Shown: in pieces, positions 25,028 through 33,166 of the stretch
Numbering within the stretch: position 1 is the stretch's first letter
How the letters are laid out: every line of letters begins with the position of its first letter
Source of the DNA: Sandaracinaceae bacterium
GTDB taxonomy: Bacteria; Myxococcota_A; Polyangia; Polyangiales; Houyiibacteriaceae
Direction: 5' to 3'
Assembly (NCBI GenBank): GCA_020633075.1
Contig: JACKEI010000006.1
Location: 248,001 to 312,000 of the forward strand
Length of the DNA stretch: 64,000 nt
The notes under the pieces: model-generated
Told to the model about the DNA's origin: nothing
The model's input: only the letters and a program-made list of their open reading frames with translations
The model's database searches: none
Translations under genes and position numbers: made by a program

Positions 25028-27492
25028 CCCAGGTTTCTCCACTCGACACCAAGTCCGTGTCCGACAAGGCCACCCAACCGATGGGTGTCTCGGAAGTGAT
25101 CGACCGGGTCTGCGCGCGAGTAGCGCCCGCATGGCCTCTCGACCGACTCATCGCCGTCAACCCCTACTGGGGCTACGTCGACCGCCCCATCGAAGAGGCT
25201 GCGGCACAGCTCTCAGCGCTCTCCGGCACGCGCCTCACCATGCCGCGCGAGTGGTACCGCACGCAGCTCGCAGACAGCACCTTTGCGGGCCGACACCTGC
25301 AACGTGCGCTCGAGCAGTCAGGCTCGACGCTCTCCCTCGAGCAGGTGATGAGCGCGCTCGCGGAGCCCAGCCCCGCCATCGGCGGCTACCCGACGCTCGT
25401 GGACGTCGTGGACGCCTCACGGGACCTCTCGCACGCGATGTCGTTCTCCGAGTTCGTCACGCGGCAGGTGAGCCAGACCTGCGCCGCGTACGTCGACGAG
25501 GCCCAGGCGAGCTGGTCACTCCCACGCGATGGAGGTCTGTACCGAGCCTTTCTGACGCTCTTGGCCGACGACGCGTCCCCGAGGCTGCTCATGGGCCAGA
25601 AGGGCATTGCGAGAGCGGTAGCCGCGCTGCCGGCTGACCCTCACGAGCTCGTCGTCCACGCGCTGGACGTCCTCGAGATCCAACCCGGCGAGCGCGATGA
25701 CTACCTGAGCGCGTTGCTCCTGAGTGTGCTGGGGTGGGCCTCTGCCTTCGCGTTCGCGCGCTGGGAGGCCCGCCTCCACGGCAGCGACGACGAGGACATC
25801 GTGCACCTCTTGGCGGCGCGTCTGGCGTGGGAGCTACTCCTGCGCACCGAGGTGGCCGACGCGGCGGCGCTGCGGTCGTGGCGCGAAGCGCGCGGCGTGT
25901 GGCGCTCACGACCCCGCGCCGCGCGGGCCGGGTCGGACGCCGACTGGGTGCTGCAGCGGGCGCTCGAGATCGCGTACCAGGAGGCGCTGGTGATGGACCT
26001 CGGTCACTCCCAGACCACCGCCAGCACAGCGACCCCGGCAGCCCAGCTGGTGTTCTGCATCGACGTACGGTCAGAGGTGATGCGCCGCTCCATCGAGGAG
26101 GGGCGACCTCACCTGCACACCCTCGGCTTTGCCGGCTTCTTCGGGTTGCCAGTGTCCTACAGGCCGCTCAGCGGTCCGGAGAGGATGCAGCTGCCGGGGC
26201 TGCTCGCGCCCTCGCTGAGGATCGAGGACCAAGGTCCGGGCCACTCGGGCGCCGCGGCTGTCGCTAGGCGGGACGCGGACCGGAAGGGACTGGCCAAGCA
26301 GCTCGGGCGCGGCCCGCTCTCGATGTTCTCTTGGGTGGAGACCATGGGCCTCGGCACCTTGGCGGCGCTGGTGCGAGACACCTTCGCCCTCGGGAACGGG
26401 GGGACGGACCCGCTGCGCAAGCATCCGCACGACCACGCGCTGGTGCCGACGCTGGTGGGCCGAGACGGTCTCCCGCTGCCAGTCGCACAGCGTGCCGCGC
26501 TCGCGGCCGGCGTCCTGCGCGGGATGAGCCTGACCGAGGGGTTCGCGCGAGTCGTGGCGCTCTTCGGGCACGCCGCGACGAGCGACAACAACCCCCAGGC
26601 GGCCGGCCTGCAGTGCGGCGCGTGTGGCGGTCAGAGCGGTGAAGTCAACGCGCGCGCGCTGGCCGGGCTGCTGAACGACCCTGCTGTCCGGGCCGCGCTG
26701 GTGGGTGAGGGCATCAACATTCCGGAGAGCACGTGGTTCGTGGGTGGCCTACACGACACGACCACCGACACGCTCGAGCTCTTCGACCTCGCGTCTCTGC
26801 CGAGCACGCACGCGGGCGACATCGAGACGCTCGAGCGTGAGCTGCGAGGAGCGTCCGAGAAGACGCGCCAGCAGCGGTCGACGCGACTGGGACTCGGCCA
26901 CGCCGACCGCGGAGAGCTGGAGGCGCGGCTGGCCGCGCGCTCGAGAGACTGGTCTGAGGTCCGGCCGGAGTGGGGCCTCGCTCGCAACGCTGCGTTCATC
27001 GCGGCGCCGCGCGCACGCACGCGGGGCATCGACCTCGACGGGCGGGTCTTCCTGCACGAGTACCGCGCGGACCTCGACCCCGGCGCTGCGGTGCTCGAGC
27101 AGATCATGTGTGCCCCCATGGTCGTCGCCCACTTCATCAACATGCAGTACTACGCGTCGACCGTGGACAACCTGCGCTACGGGAGCGGCAACAAGGTGCT
27201 GCACAACGTCGTCGGGGGAAGCGTCGGGGTCTTCGAAGGGGCAGGGGGTGACCTGCGTATCGGTCTCGCCCTCCAGTCGGTGAGTGACGGTGCCGAGTGG
27301 GTCCACGTACCACAGCGCCTCAGTGTGTTCCTCGAGGCGTCGCAGGACGCCATCGACGGGGTCATCACCAAGCACGAGCTGGTGCGCAACCTGGTCGAGA
27401 ACGAGTGGCTGTTTCTCTTTGCGATCAACCCTGGTGGCGGCCCCGTCCATCGACGGGCCGCTCATGGCTGGGAGAGGAGTGAGCATGCATAG
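25024..27492 (+). CDS. dabA: DabA: beta-carbonic-anhydrase-like subunit of DAB transporter (DUF2309/UPF0753)
   Basis: 822 residues, the usual size. The zinc-site residues known from Halothiobacillus DabA (C351, D353, H524, C539) align with C345-x-D347 in LVFCIDVRSE and H516 with C531, with the same 15-residue H-to-C spacing, so the site looks intact. DabA with DabB concentrates bicarbonate in the cytoplasm. The ATG at 25024 overlaps the dabB stop; the longer open frame upstream lies inside dabB out of phase. It overlaps the PurK-like gene by 8 nt. Function as DIC uptake is well founded by family; its purpose in this organism is not. Confidence 0.95.
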   Translation: MTQVSPLDTKSVSDKATQPMGVSEVIDRVCARVAPAWPLDRLIAVNPYWGYVDRPIEEAAAQLSALSGTRLTMPREWYRTQLADSTFAGRHLQRALEQSGSTLSLEQVMSALAEPSPAIGGYPTLVDVVDASRDLSHAMSFSEFVTRQVSQTCAAYVDEAQASWSLPRDGGLYRAFLTLLADDASPRLLMGQKGIARAVAALPADPHELVVHALDVLEIQPGERDDYLSALLLSVLGWASAFAFARWEARLHGSDDEDIVHLLAARLAWELLLRTEVADAAALRSWREARGVWRSRPRAARAGSDADWVLQRALEIAYQEALVMDLGHSQTTASTATPAAQLVFCIDVRSEVMRRSIEEGRPHLHTLGFAGFFGLPVSYRPLSGPERMQLPGLLAPSLRIEDQGPGHSGAAAVARRDADRKGLAKQLGRGPLSMFSWVETMGLGTLAALVRDTFALGNGGTDPLRKHPHDHALVPTLVGRDGLPLPVAQRAALAAGVLRGMSLTEGFARVVALFGHAATSDNNPQAAGLQCGACGGQSGEVNARALAGLLNDPAVRAALVGEGINIPESTWFVGGLHDTTTDTLELFDLASLPSTHAGDIETLERELRGASEKTRQQRSTRLGLGHADRGELEARLAARSRDWSEVRPEWGLARNAAFIAAPRARTRGIDLDGRVFLHEYRADLDPGAAVLEQIMCAPMVVAHFINMQYYASTVDNLRYGSGNKVLHNVVGGSVGVFEGAGGDLRIGLALQSVSDGAEWVHVPQRLSVFLEASQDAIDGVITKHELVRNLVENEWLFLFAINPGGGPVHRRAAHGWERSEHA

Positions 27493-28612
27493 GCCGACGG
27501 ATTCGCTAGTCCCTGGGCAGACCATTGGCATCCTCGGAGGTGGTCAGCTTGGACGCATGCTGGCCCTCGCCGCCGCGCGGCTGGGATTGCACGTGCACAT
27601 CTACGACCCGGACGAGCGCTGCCCCGCGGCGGAGGTCAGCTTCGCGCACACCGTAGCGTCCTTCGAAGACGCGGCCTCCATGGCGAGCTTCGTGAGCGCG
27701 GTCGACGCCATCACCTTCGAGTGGGAGGGCGTGCCTACCAACGCGCTGGCGGGGCTCGCACGGACGCCGCCCATTCGGCCCAGCGTCGCCGCGCTGAGGA
27801 CGCTGCAGGACCGTCTGGCCGAGAAGCAGCGGTTGAGCGCGTTCGGGCTGCGCACGGCTGCCTGCGAAGAGGTCGGCTCGCCGGAGGAGCTTGCCGCTGC
27901 GCTAGAGCGAGTGGGCTGCCCGGCGATCCTCAAGGCGCGACGCCGGGGAGGCGCGGGGAGCGGACACGTGCACATCGCTCGCCCCGACGACCTGGACGAG
28001 GCTCTCGCGCTCGCCGCGGCGCAGCCTTGTGTGCTGGAGGAGGCGGTGGTCTTCGAGCGCGAGATCTCGGTCATCGCTGCGCGCTCGGCCGACGGGCAGC
28101 GCACGTGCTACGAGCCCGGAGAGAACCTGCACCAAGAGGGGATCTTGCACACGACGGTAGTCCCTGCGGCGCTCACCAGCGCTCTCCAGCGGGCCGCTCG
28201 GTTCTCGGCGGAAGTGGTCCTCGAGGCGCTCGACTACGTTGGCGTGTTGTGCATCGAGTTCCTCGTCACGGCCGACGGTCTGGTCGTGAAAGGGGTGACG
28301 CCGCGGGTGCACAACTCGGGGCACTGGACCCAGACGGGGTGCCGTGTGGATCAGTTCGAGCAGCACATCCGCGCGGTGGCGGGCTGGCCTCTTGGTGACA
28401 CGGGGCGTCACGCCGACGTCAGGATGGTCAACCTGATCGGCGATGGCGTCGAGCGCTGGGCCGAGTACGCCGTGGAGCCGGCGAGCGCCCTGCACCTCTA
28501 TGGCAAGGTCGGTGTTCGACCCGGTCGCAAGATGGGTCACGTCAACATCGTCGAGCGGGGTCACGACACCAGCGTCCCGGTGCAGCCGTGGACATCACCG
28601 CTTGGCCGGTGA
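27485..28612 (+). CDS. Divergent PurK-like ATP-grasp protein in the dab operon
   Basis: 375 residues. The N-terminal GILGGGQLGRMLALAA and C-terminal PRVHNSGHWTQTG, NLIGDG and VRPGRKMGHVN segments identify the PurK family (N5-carboxyaminoimidazole ribonucleotide synthase, which uses ATP, bicarbonate and AIR). Two usually invariant parts differ. The loop K-T-R-R-x-G-Y-D-G-K-G-Q reads K150-A-R-R-R-G-G-A-G-S-G-H161. The NE of NExAPR, which supplies a Mg ligand, reads K269-G270. The other Glu (E258) and the bicarbonate-side R274/H276 remain. It may have altered or lost catalysis and could instead handle bicarbonate or regulate DAB. The start overlaps dabA by 8 nt. Confidence 0.85.
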   Translation: MHRPTDSLVPGQTIGILGGGQLGRMLALAAARLGLHVHIYDPDERCPAAEVSFAHTVASFEDAASMASFVSAVDAITFEWEGVPTNALAGLARTPPIRPSVAALRTLQDRLAEKQRLSAFGLRTAACEEVGSPEELAAALERVGCPAILKARRRGGAGSGHVHIARPDDLDEALALAAAQPCVLEEAVVFEREISVIAARSADGQRTCYEPGENLHQEGILHTTVVPAALTSALQRAARFSAEVVLEALDYVGVLCIEFLVTADGLVVKGVTPRVHNSGHWTQTGCRVDQFEQHIRAVAGWPLGDTGRHADVRMVNLIGDGVERWAEYAVEPASALHLYGKVGVRPGRKMGHVNIVERGHDTSVPVQPWTSPLGR

Positions 28613-29524
28613 GCTCATGGCGAGGACCTCCTCTTCGGAACGGCTGAGCAGCGTGCGCACCAATGGGTTCGGGTGCTGGCGCCGCACGTGAATCGCGTAG
28701 AACGCCTCGTACAGGTCCGGCACCACGCAGTACTCTTGCAGCTCACGGGAGGCGAGCTCGTCGTGGACGACCACGGCGGGGAGCAGCGCCACCGCATTCG
28801 ACGTGCGCGCGAGGACCCGCAGCATCGCCATGTCGTCGGCTTCGCTCGCGATGCGGACGTGAATACCGTGGTGTTCGCACAGGAGGTCGAAGGCGCTGCG
28901 CAGCTCGCTGTCACGACTGGGTAGAACGATGGGGGCGTCCTCCAAGTCGCGCGGAAACTGGAACTCCTTCTTTCTGCGTGGCCCGACGATGCTCACCTGC
29001 TGTCGGGCGATGCGCCGGCAGCGCCAGGCGTTGTCACCGTCTTCCTGGACGCGGCGGTTGGACAGCACGAGGTCGAGCGTGTGTGCGCGCAGGCGACCGA
29101 GCAGCTCGTCGAGCGAGCCGGAGTGCAGCACGAGGTGAACGTCCGGGCGTCCGAGCACAGGCGTCAGAAAGCCGCGTTGAAAGTTGCGCGAGAGGGTACC
29201 GACGGCGCCGATGCGCAAGACCTGCTGATCCCGCTTGCGACCCTCGCGAATGGTGGCGACCAGCTCGTTGCCCGCCGTCGCGATGGTGTCTGCGTACTCG
29301 AGCGCGATGCGGCCCGTCTCGGTGAGCACCAGGCGGCGCCCCTCCCGAGCGAACAGCGGCTGCCCTAGCGACTCCTCGAGCTGGCGAATCTGCGTCGACA
29401 GCGCCGACTGAGACACTCCGAGGAGTCGGGCGGCGCGCGTCAGATGGCCCTCTCTCGCGACGGCCCAGAAGTAGTGCAGGTGGTGGTAGTTGAGGCGAGC
29501 AACGGCAGGGATCGAGGTGGGCAT
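28595..29524 (-). CDS. LysR-family regulator, NhaR-like, of the dab/thiolase region
   Basis: 309 residues. N-terminus LNYHHLHYFWAVAREGHLTRAARLLGVSQSALSTQIRQLE is an NhaR-type helix-turn-helix region, paralogous to the regulator at 18180-19079. The effector domain is complete. Its 3' end overlaps the 3' end of the PurK-like gene by 18 nt. Its start faces the orf41-DUF35-thiolase operon over 94 nt that contain a LysR-type dyad, the same as the one before dabB. That makes it the best candidate activator of both operons. Confidence 0.92.
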   Translation of the reverse strand: MPTSIPAVARLNYHHLHYFWAVAREGHLTRAARLLGVSQSALSTQIRQLEESLGQPLFAREGRRLVLTETGRIALEYADTIATAGNELVATIREGRKRDQQVLRIGAVGTLSRNFQRGFLTPVLGRPDVHLVLHSGSLDELLGRLRAHTLDLVLSNRRVQEDGDNAWRCRRIARQQVSIVGPRRKKEFQFPRDLEDAPIVLPSRDSELRSAFDLLCEHHGIHVRIASEADDMAMLRVLARTSNAVALLPAVVVHDELASRELQEYCVVPDLYEAFYAIHVRRQHPNPLVRTLLSRSEEEVLAMSSPAKR

Positions 29525-29527
29525 AGA

Positions 29528-29560
29528 ATGTTCTGCGTTGAAGAACGAACTCTTCGTAAA
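29528..29560. promoter_or_regulatory. LysR-type dyads between the LysR gene and the thiolase operon
   Basis: GTTCT-N7-AGAAC at 29530-29546 includes TTC-N9-GAA and T-N11-A (T29532 to A29544), centred 53 nt before the -10 at 29591. ACGAA-CTC-TTCGT follows at 29545-29557. Bases GTTCTG and GAACGA align without gaps with the dyad at 23276-23296. Confidence 0.6.
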
Positions 29561-29564
29561 TCAC

Positions 29565-29596
29565 TATTTTACGGAACCGTGTACGCAGTCTACGTT
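29565..29596 (+). promoter_or_regulatory. Predicted promoter of orf41-DUF35-thiolase operon
   Basis: TATTTTACGGAAC (29565-29577) holds a -35-like TTTACG (29568-29573). A 17-nt spacer leads to TACGTT (29591-29596). Spacing matches the promoters at 19.15 and 23.3 kb. GGAG at 29609-29612 precedes the ATG at 29619 by 6 nt. Confidence 0.55.
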
Positions 29597-29618
29597 CTCC
29601 TCAACCCTGGAGCCAACC

Positions 29619-29744
29619 ATGAATGCCGTAGACGACGCTCGACTAGCCGCTGCCCTGCTCATCTCCCGCTTCCTCGTCCTCCGCGCATGGCGGTCAGGGC
29701 CTGCGCGACGGCGCGCGAGCGTCCGCGAGGAGGAGTGTTCATGA
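29619..29744 (+). CDS. Small ORF (41 aa) leading the DUF35-thiolase operon
   Basis: 41 codons, encoding a helix-forming, Ala/Leu-rich first half (MNAVDDARLAAALLISRFL) and an Arg-rich tail. Evidence that it is real: a GGAG ribosome site 6 nt upstream, a predicted promoter at the same distance as in dabB, and a 4-nt overlap (ATGA) with the DUF35 start, typical of translational coupling. I recognise no family. It may simply be a leader peptide that couples translation of the DUF35 gene. Confidence 0.4.
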   Translation: MNAVDDARLAAALLISRFLVLRAWRSGPARRRASVREEECS

Positions 29745-30649
29745 GCGACCATCTCGCCGCCCCCTACACCTTCGAGTACACCTACCGGCGCTCGATGGGC
29801 CCCGTGATTGGGCGCTTCCTGGAAGGGCTGCGCTACGAGATCCTGGAAGGCGTGAAGACCGCCGACGGGCGGGTGCTGTGCCCGCCGCAGGAGTACGACG
29901 AGACGGGCGCGCCCACCACGGGTGAGTTCGTGCAGCTGCGCCCGACGGGTGTGCTCAAGTCGTGGACCTGGGTGGCCGAGCCGCGCGAGAACCACCCGCG
30001 CAAGACGCCCTTCGCGTTCGCGCTGGTGCAGATCGACGGCACCGACAGCTGCATCACGCACATCTTGGACGCCAAGAGCCCGAAGGAGCTCGAGACGGGC
30101 ATGCGCGTGCGCGTGCGCTGGGCGAAGGAGAAGCGCGGCACCATCCAGGACATCGAGTGCTTCGAGCCCAGCTCGCCCATCCTCCTCGGCCCCGTGCACC
30201 TGGACTTCAGCGTCATGCCGGGCGTGCACCAGACGGCGTACCTGCGCGGCTTCGAGCAGGGCAAGATCCTGGGCGGCAAGTGCAAGGCCACCGGCAAGGT
30301 CTACGTGCCGCCGCGCGGCGCGAGCCCGGTGGATGGGCAGCCCATGGACGAGTACGTGGAGGTCGCGGACCGCGGCGTGCTCACGACGTTCACCGTGGTG
30401 CGCATCCCCTTCGAGGGGCAGAAGCTGACGCCGCCCTACTGCTTCGGCGCCATCGTGCTGGACGGCTCGGACCTGCCCTTCTACCACCTCATCAGCGGCG
30501 TCGCGTACGACGAGATCCGCATGGGCATGCGCGTGAAGGCCAAGTGGAAGCCGCGCGAGGAGTGGGAGACCTCGGTGGAGAACATCCTCTATTTCGAACC
30601 GACCGGTGAGCCCGACGCGCCGTTCGAGAGCTACTCGGAGCACCTCTGA
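29741..30649 (+). CDS. DUF35 OB-fold protein, thiolase partner (two tandem domains)
   Basis: 302 residues, with a GAGGAGGAG ribosome site. Two related OB-fold halves are visible (about 20-140 and 165-295); each ends in a metal-free barrel pattern such as ELETGMRVRVRWAKEK and EIRMGMRVKAKWKPRE. The second half starts with a zinc-ribbon-like stretch that retains only one Cys (GGKCKATGKVYVPPRG), so zinc binding is doubtful. DUF35 proteins bind acyl-CoA and pair with SCP-x-like thiolases, as in the Ltp2/ChsH2 retro-aldolase of steroid side-chain degradation. It overlaps the first thiolase gene by 1 nt (TGATG). The open frame upstream of 29741 lacks signals. Confidence 0.85.
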   Translation: MSDHLAAPYTFEYTYRRSMGPVIGRFLEGLRYEILEGVKTADGRVLCPPQEYDETGAPTTGEFVQLRPTGVLKSWTWVAEPRENHPRKTPFAFALVQIDGTDSCITHILDAKSPKELETGMRVRVRWAKEKRGTIQDIECFEPSSPILLGPVHLDFSVMPGVHQTAYLRGFEQGKILGGKCKATGKVYVPPRGASPVDGQPMDEYVEVADRGVLTTFTVVRIPFEGQKLTPPYCFGAIVLDGSDLPFYHLISGVAYDEIRMGMRVKAKWKPREEWETSVENILYFEPTGEPDAPFESYSEHL

Positions 30650-31707
30650 TGCGTGACATCGCGATCGTTTCCTTTGCTCAGCTGCCCTCGGAGCGCCGCG
30701 CGGATCCGCGCGACGAGGCCGAGATGCTGGAGCCCATCATCAACGAAGCGCTCGGCAAGGTGGGCCTCACGCAAGACGACGTGGGCTTCACCTGCAGCGG
30801 CAGCTCGGACTACCTGATCGGGCGCCCCTTCTCGTTCGTGGCGGCGGTGGACGGGCTCAAGGCGTGGCCGCCCATCCGCGAGTCGCACGTGGAGATGGAC
30901 GGCGCCTTCGCGCTCTACGAGGCGTGGGTGCGGCTGCTGCACGGCGACATCGACGTGGCGCTGGTGATGTCGTTCGGCAAGGGCTCGCTCGGGTCCATCC
31001 CGGACGTGCTCAACCTGCAGAACGACCCGTACTACGTGCAGCCGCTGGGGCTCGACTCGATCAGCTCGGCCGCGCTGCAGGCGCGGGCGCTGATCGACGC
31101 GGGCAAGGCGACGGAGAAGGACTTCGCCGACATCGCGGTGCGCAGCCGGCGCGACGCCATGCAGAACCCCTTCGCGCAGGTGAAGGGCGAGTTCGACGCG
31201 AAGAAGATCCTGAAGGAGGAGCCCTACCTCGCGTCCCCGCTGCGCAAGAGCTTCTGCCCGCCCCTCACGGACGGCGCCGCCTGCGTGGTGCTGGCCACGG
31301 CCGAGAAGGCGCGCGCCATCTGCTCGCGGCCCGCGTTCATCCGCGGCATCGACCACCGCGTGGAGGCCAACTCCCTCGGCCTGCGCGACCTGACGGTGAG
31401 CACGTCGGCGCGGCTGGCGGGCGAGAGGGCGGGCGTGGGCAAGGCCAAGGTGGACGTGGCCGAGCTGCACGCGCCCTTCGCGCACCAGGAGATCATCCTG
31501 AAGGAGGCGCTCGGGCTGGACAGCAGCGTGCGCATCAACCCCTCGGGAGGCGCGCTCGCCGCGAACTCCATCATGACCGCCGGCCTCACCCGCTTCGGCG
31601 AGGCCGCGTCTCGCATCATGGACGGCAGCGCCAAGCGCGCCGTGGCGCACTGCACCAGCGGCGCGTGTCTGCAGCAAAACCTCGTGGCCGTCTTGGAGGC
31701 TGAGTAA
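30649..31707 (+). CDS. Thiolase-superfamily protein (SCP-x/Ltp-like), first of a pair
   Basis: 352 residues. Overall thiolase fold order is clear (LTQDDVGFTCSG, ISSAALQARALIDAGKATEKDFADIAVRSRRDAM, RINPSGGALAANSIMTAGLTRFGEAA). At the usual nucleophile position the segment reads RESHVEMDGAFAL, with no cysteine. The C-terminal catalytic Cys motif CxG is replaced by a HCTSGAC-type end. The protein therefore resembles the Ltp2-type retro-aldolases rather than true thiolases. It is coupled to the DUF35 gene and to the second thiolase gene by 1-nt overlaps. Confidence 0.87.
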   Translation: MRDIAIVSFAQLPSERRADPRDEAEMLEPIINEALGKVGLTQDDVGFTCSGSSDYLIGRPFSFVAAVDGLKAWPPIRESHVEMDGAFALYEAWVRLLHGDIDVALVMSFGKGSLGSIPDVLNLQNDPYYVQPLGLDSISSAALQARALIDAGKATEKDFADIAVRSRRDAMQNPFAQVKGEFDAKKILKEEPYLASPLRKSFCPPLTDGAACVVLATAEKARAICSRPAFIRGIDHRVEANSLGLRDLTVSTSARLAGERAGVGKAKVDVAELHAPFAHQEIILKEALGLDSSVRINPSGGALAANSIMTAGLTRFGEAASRIMDGSAKRAVAHCTSGACLQQNLVAVLEAE

Positions 31708-32855
31708 TGTCCGAACGTTGCGCCGTCATCGGCATTGGCCAGACCGAACACCGCGAGAGCCGCAAGGACGTCTCGCTCCCCGGACTCCTGCGCGAGGCCC
31801 TCTTCCGCGCCCTCGAGGACGCGGGCCGCACGCTCGCGGACATGGACGCCATCGTCATCGGCACCGCCCCCGACATGTTCGAGGGCGTGATGATGCCCGA
31901 GCTGTTCATGGCCGACGCGCTCGGCGCGGTGGGCAAGCCCATCTTCCGCGTGCACACCGCCGGCTCGGTCGGCGGCTCCACCGCGGTCGTGGCCAGCCAC
32001 CTCATCCAGCACGGCGTGCACGAGCAGGTGCTCACGCTGGCCTTCGAGAAGCAGAGCGAGGCCAACGCCATGTGGGCCCTCTCGCCCGCCATCCCCTTCC
32101 AGCCGCAGCTGGTGGCCGGCGCGGGCGGCTACTTCGCCCCCCTCATCCGCAGCTACATGGCGCGCCACGACGCGCACCCCGACGCCGGCCCCATGGTGGC
32201 CGTCAAGGACCGCGAGCACGGCCTGCTCAACCCCAACGCGCACCTGCACCTCACGCAGACGCTCGACGAGGTCAAGGCCGCGCCCATGCTGTGGGACCCC
32301 ATCCGCTACTCCGAGACCTGCCCCTCGTCGGACGGCGCCGTGGCGATGGTCCTCGCGAACGACAAGCACGCCAAGGGCTGCAAGAACCCCGCGTGGGTGC
32401 TCGGCACCAGCGTGCGCACCGAGCGCACCTTCATGGCCGGCCGCGATCAGGTCAACCCCGGCGCCGGCCAGCTCTGCGCCAAGGACGTCTACGACCAAGC
32501 CGGCATCGACCCGCGCAAGGACGTGGACTGCGCCGAGATCTACGTCCCCTTCAGCTGGTTCGAGCCCATGTGGCTCGAGAACCTCGGCTTCTGTGACCCC
32601 GGCGAGGGCTGGAAGTGGAGCATGGAGGGCAAGACCCGCATCGGCGGACAGCTGCCCCTCAACATGAGCGGCGGCGTGCTCTGCACCAACCCCATCGGCG
32701 CCAGCGGCATGATCCGCTTCGCCGAGGCCGCCCGCCAGGTGCGCGGCACCGCCGCCGCCCACCAAGTGGACGGCGCCAAGATCGCCGTCGGCCACGCCTA
32801 CGGCGGCGGCTCGCAGTTCTTCGCCATGTGGGCCGTCGGCAGCAAGCGCCCCTGA
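31707..32855 (+). CDS. Thiolase-superfamily protein, second of a pair
   Basis: 382 residues. Thiolase N-terminal ECRVAV-like strand (CAVIGIGQTEHRES) and the late GGVLCTNPIGASGMIRFAEAARQVRG and VGHAYGGGSQ segments are present. The nucleophile segment reads HTAGSVGGSTAVV, with Ser where thiolases have Cys. With the neighbouring protein and DUF35 it likely forms a hetero-complex acting on acyl-CoA, by aldol or retro-aldol chemistry or simply CoA binding. Start TAATG overlaps the previous stop. Confidence 0.87.
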   Translation: MSERCAVIGIGQTEHRESRKDVSLPGLLREALFRALEDAGRTLADMDAIVIGTAPDMFEGVMMPELFMADALGAVGKPIFRVHTAGSVGGSTAVVASHLIQHGVHEQVLTLAFEKQSEANAMWALSPAIPFQPQLVAGAGGYFAPLIRSYMARHDAHPDAGPMVAVKDREHGLLNPNAHLHLTQTLDEVKAAPMLWDPIRYSETCPSSDGAVAMVLANDKHAKGCKNPAWVLGTSVRTERTFMAGRDQVNPGAGQLCAKDVYDQAGIDPRKDVDCAEIYVPFSWFEPMWLENLGFCDPGEGWKWSMEGKTRIGGQLPLNMSGGVLCTNPIGASGMIRFAEAARQVRGTAAAHQVDGAKIAVGHAYGGGSQFFAMWAVGSKRP

Positions 32856-32875
32856 GCGAACCAAGAGGAGGCAGC

Positions 32876-32992
32876 ATGGAGCACGAAGACCCTCGGTCGA
32901 CGAACCCGCACGAGCCGGACAAGGTGGGGCTGGTCGCGCCCCTCTTGTGGGTGCTACTGGCCGCCCTGCTAGCGATTGTGAGCTACACCTGA
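32876..32992 (+). CDS. Small single-span membrane protein
   Basis: 38 codons. A strong AGAGGAGG ribosome site lies 4 nt upstream. The first 16 residues are acidic and polar, followed by one membrane helix (VGLVAPLLWVLLAALLAIVS) at the very C-terminus, i.e. a tail-anchored topology. It is 20 nt after the second thiolase gene and in the same direction, so probably the last gene of that operon. No family recognised; similar tiny membrane proteins often accompany larger membrane or enzyme complexes. Confidence 0.55.
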   Translation: MEHEDPRSTNPHEPDKVGLVAPLLWVLLAALLAIVSYT

Positions 32993-33060
32993 GCGACCTC
33001 TCGGACCAGTAGGGCGCCACTCCCTGCGAGGAACCACGCCCGCCGCCGCGGTGTCGCGTG

Positions 33061-33095
33061 GGTTCGCGAACCTTGGGCTGACTTTGGTGGTCAGC
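33061..33095. promoter_or_regulatory. Palindrome and hairpin in the 174-nt gap before the SUKH-like gene
   Basis: GGTTCGCGAACC (33061-33072) is a perfect 12-bp palindrome. GCTGAC-N7-GTCAGC (33077-33095) forms a 6-bp stem. No T-run follows, so a terminator is not clear; they may be operator sites. Confidence 0.3.
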
Positions 33096-33166
33096 TTCGA
33101 GGGACCGAGCCCCGCGCACCGCCTGCTCGCTCGCTGCGCCGTAGTTGATAGACTCGCGGGCACCCC

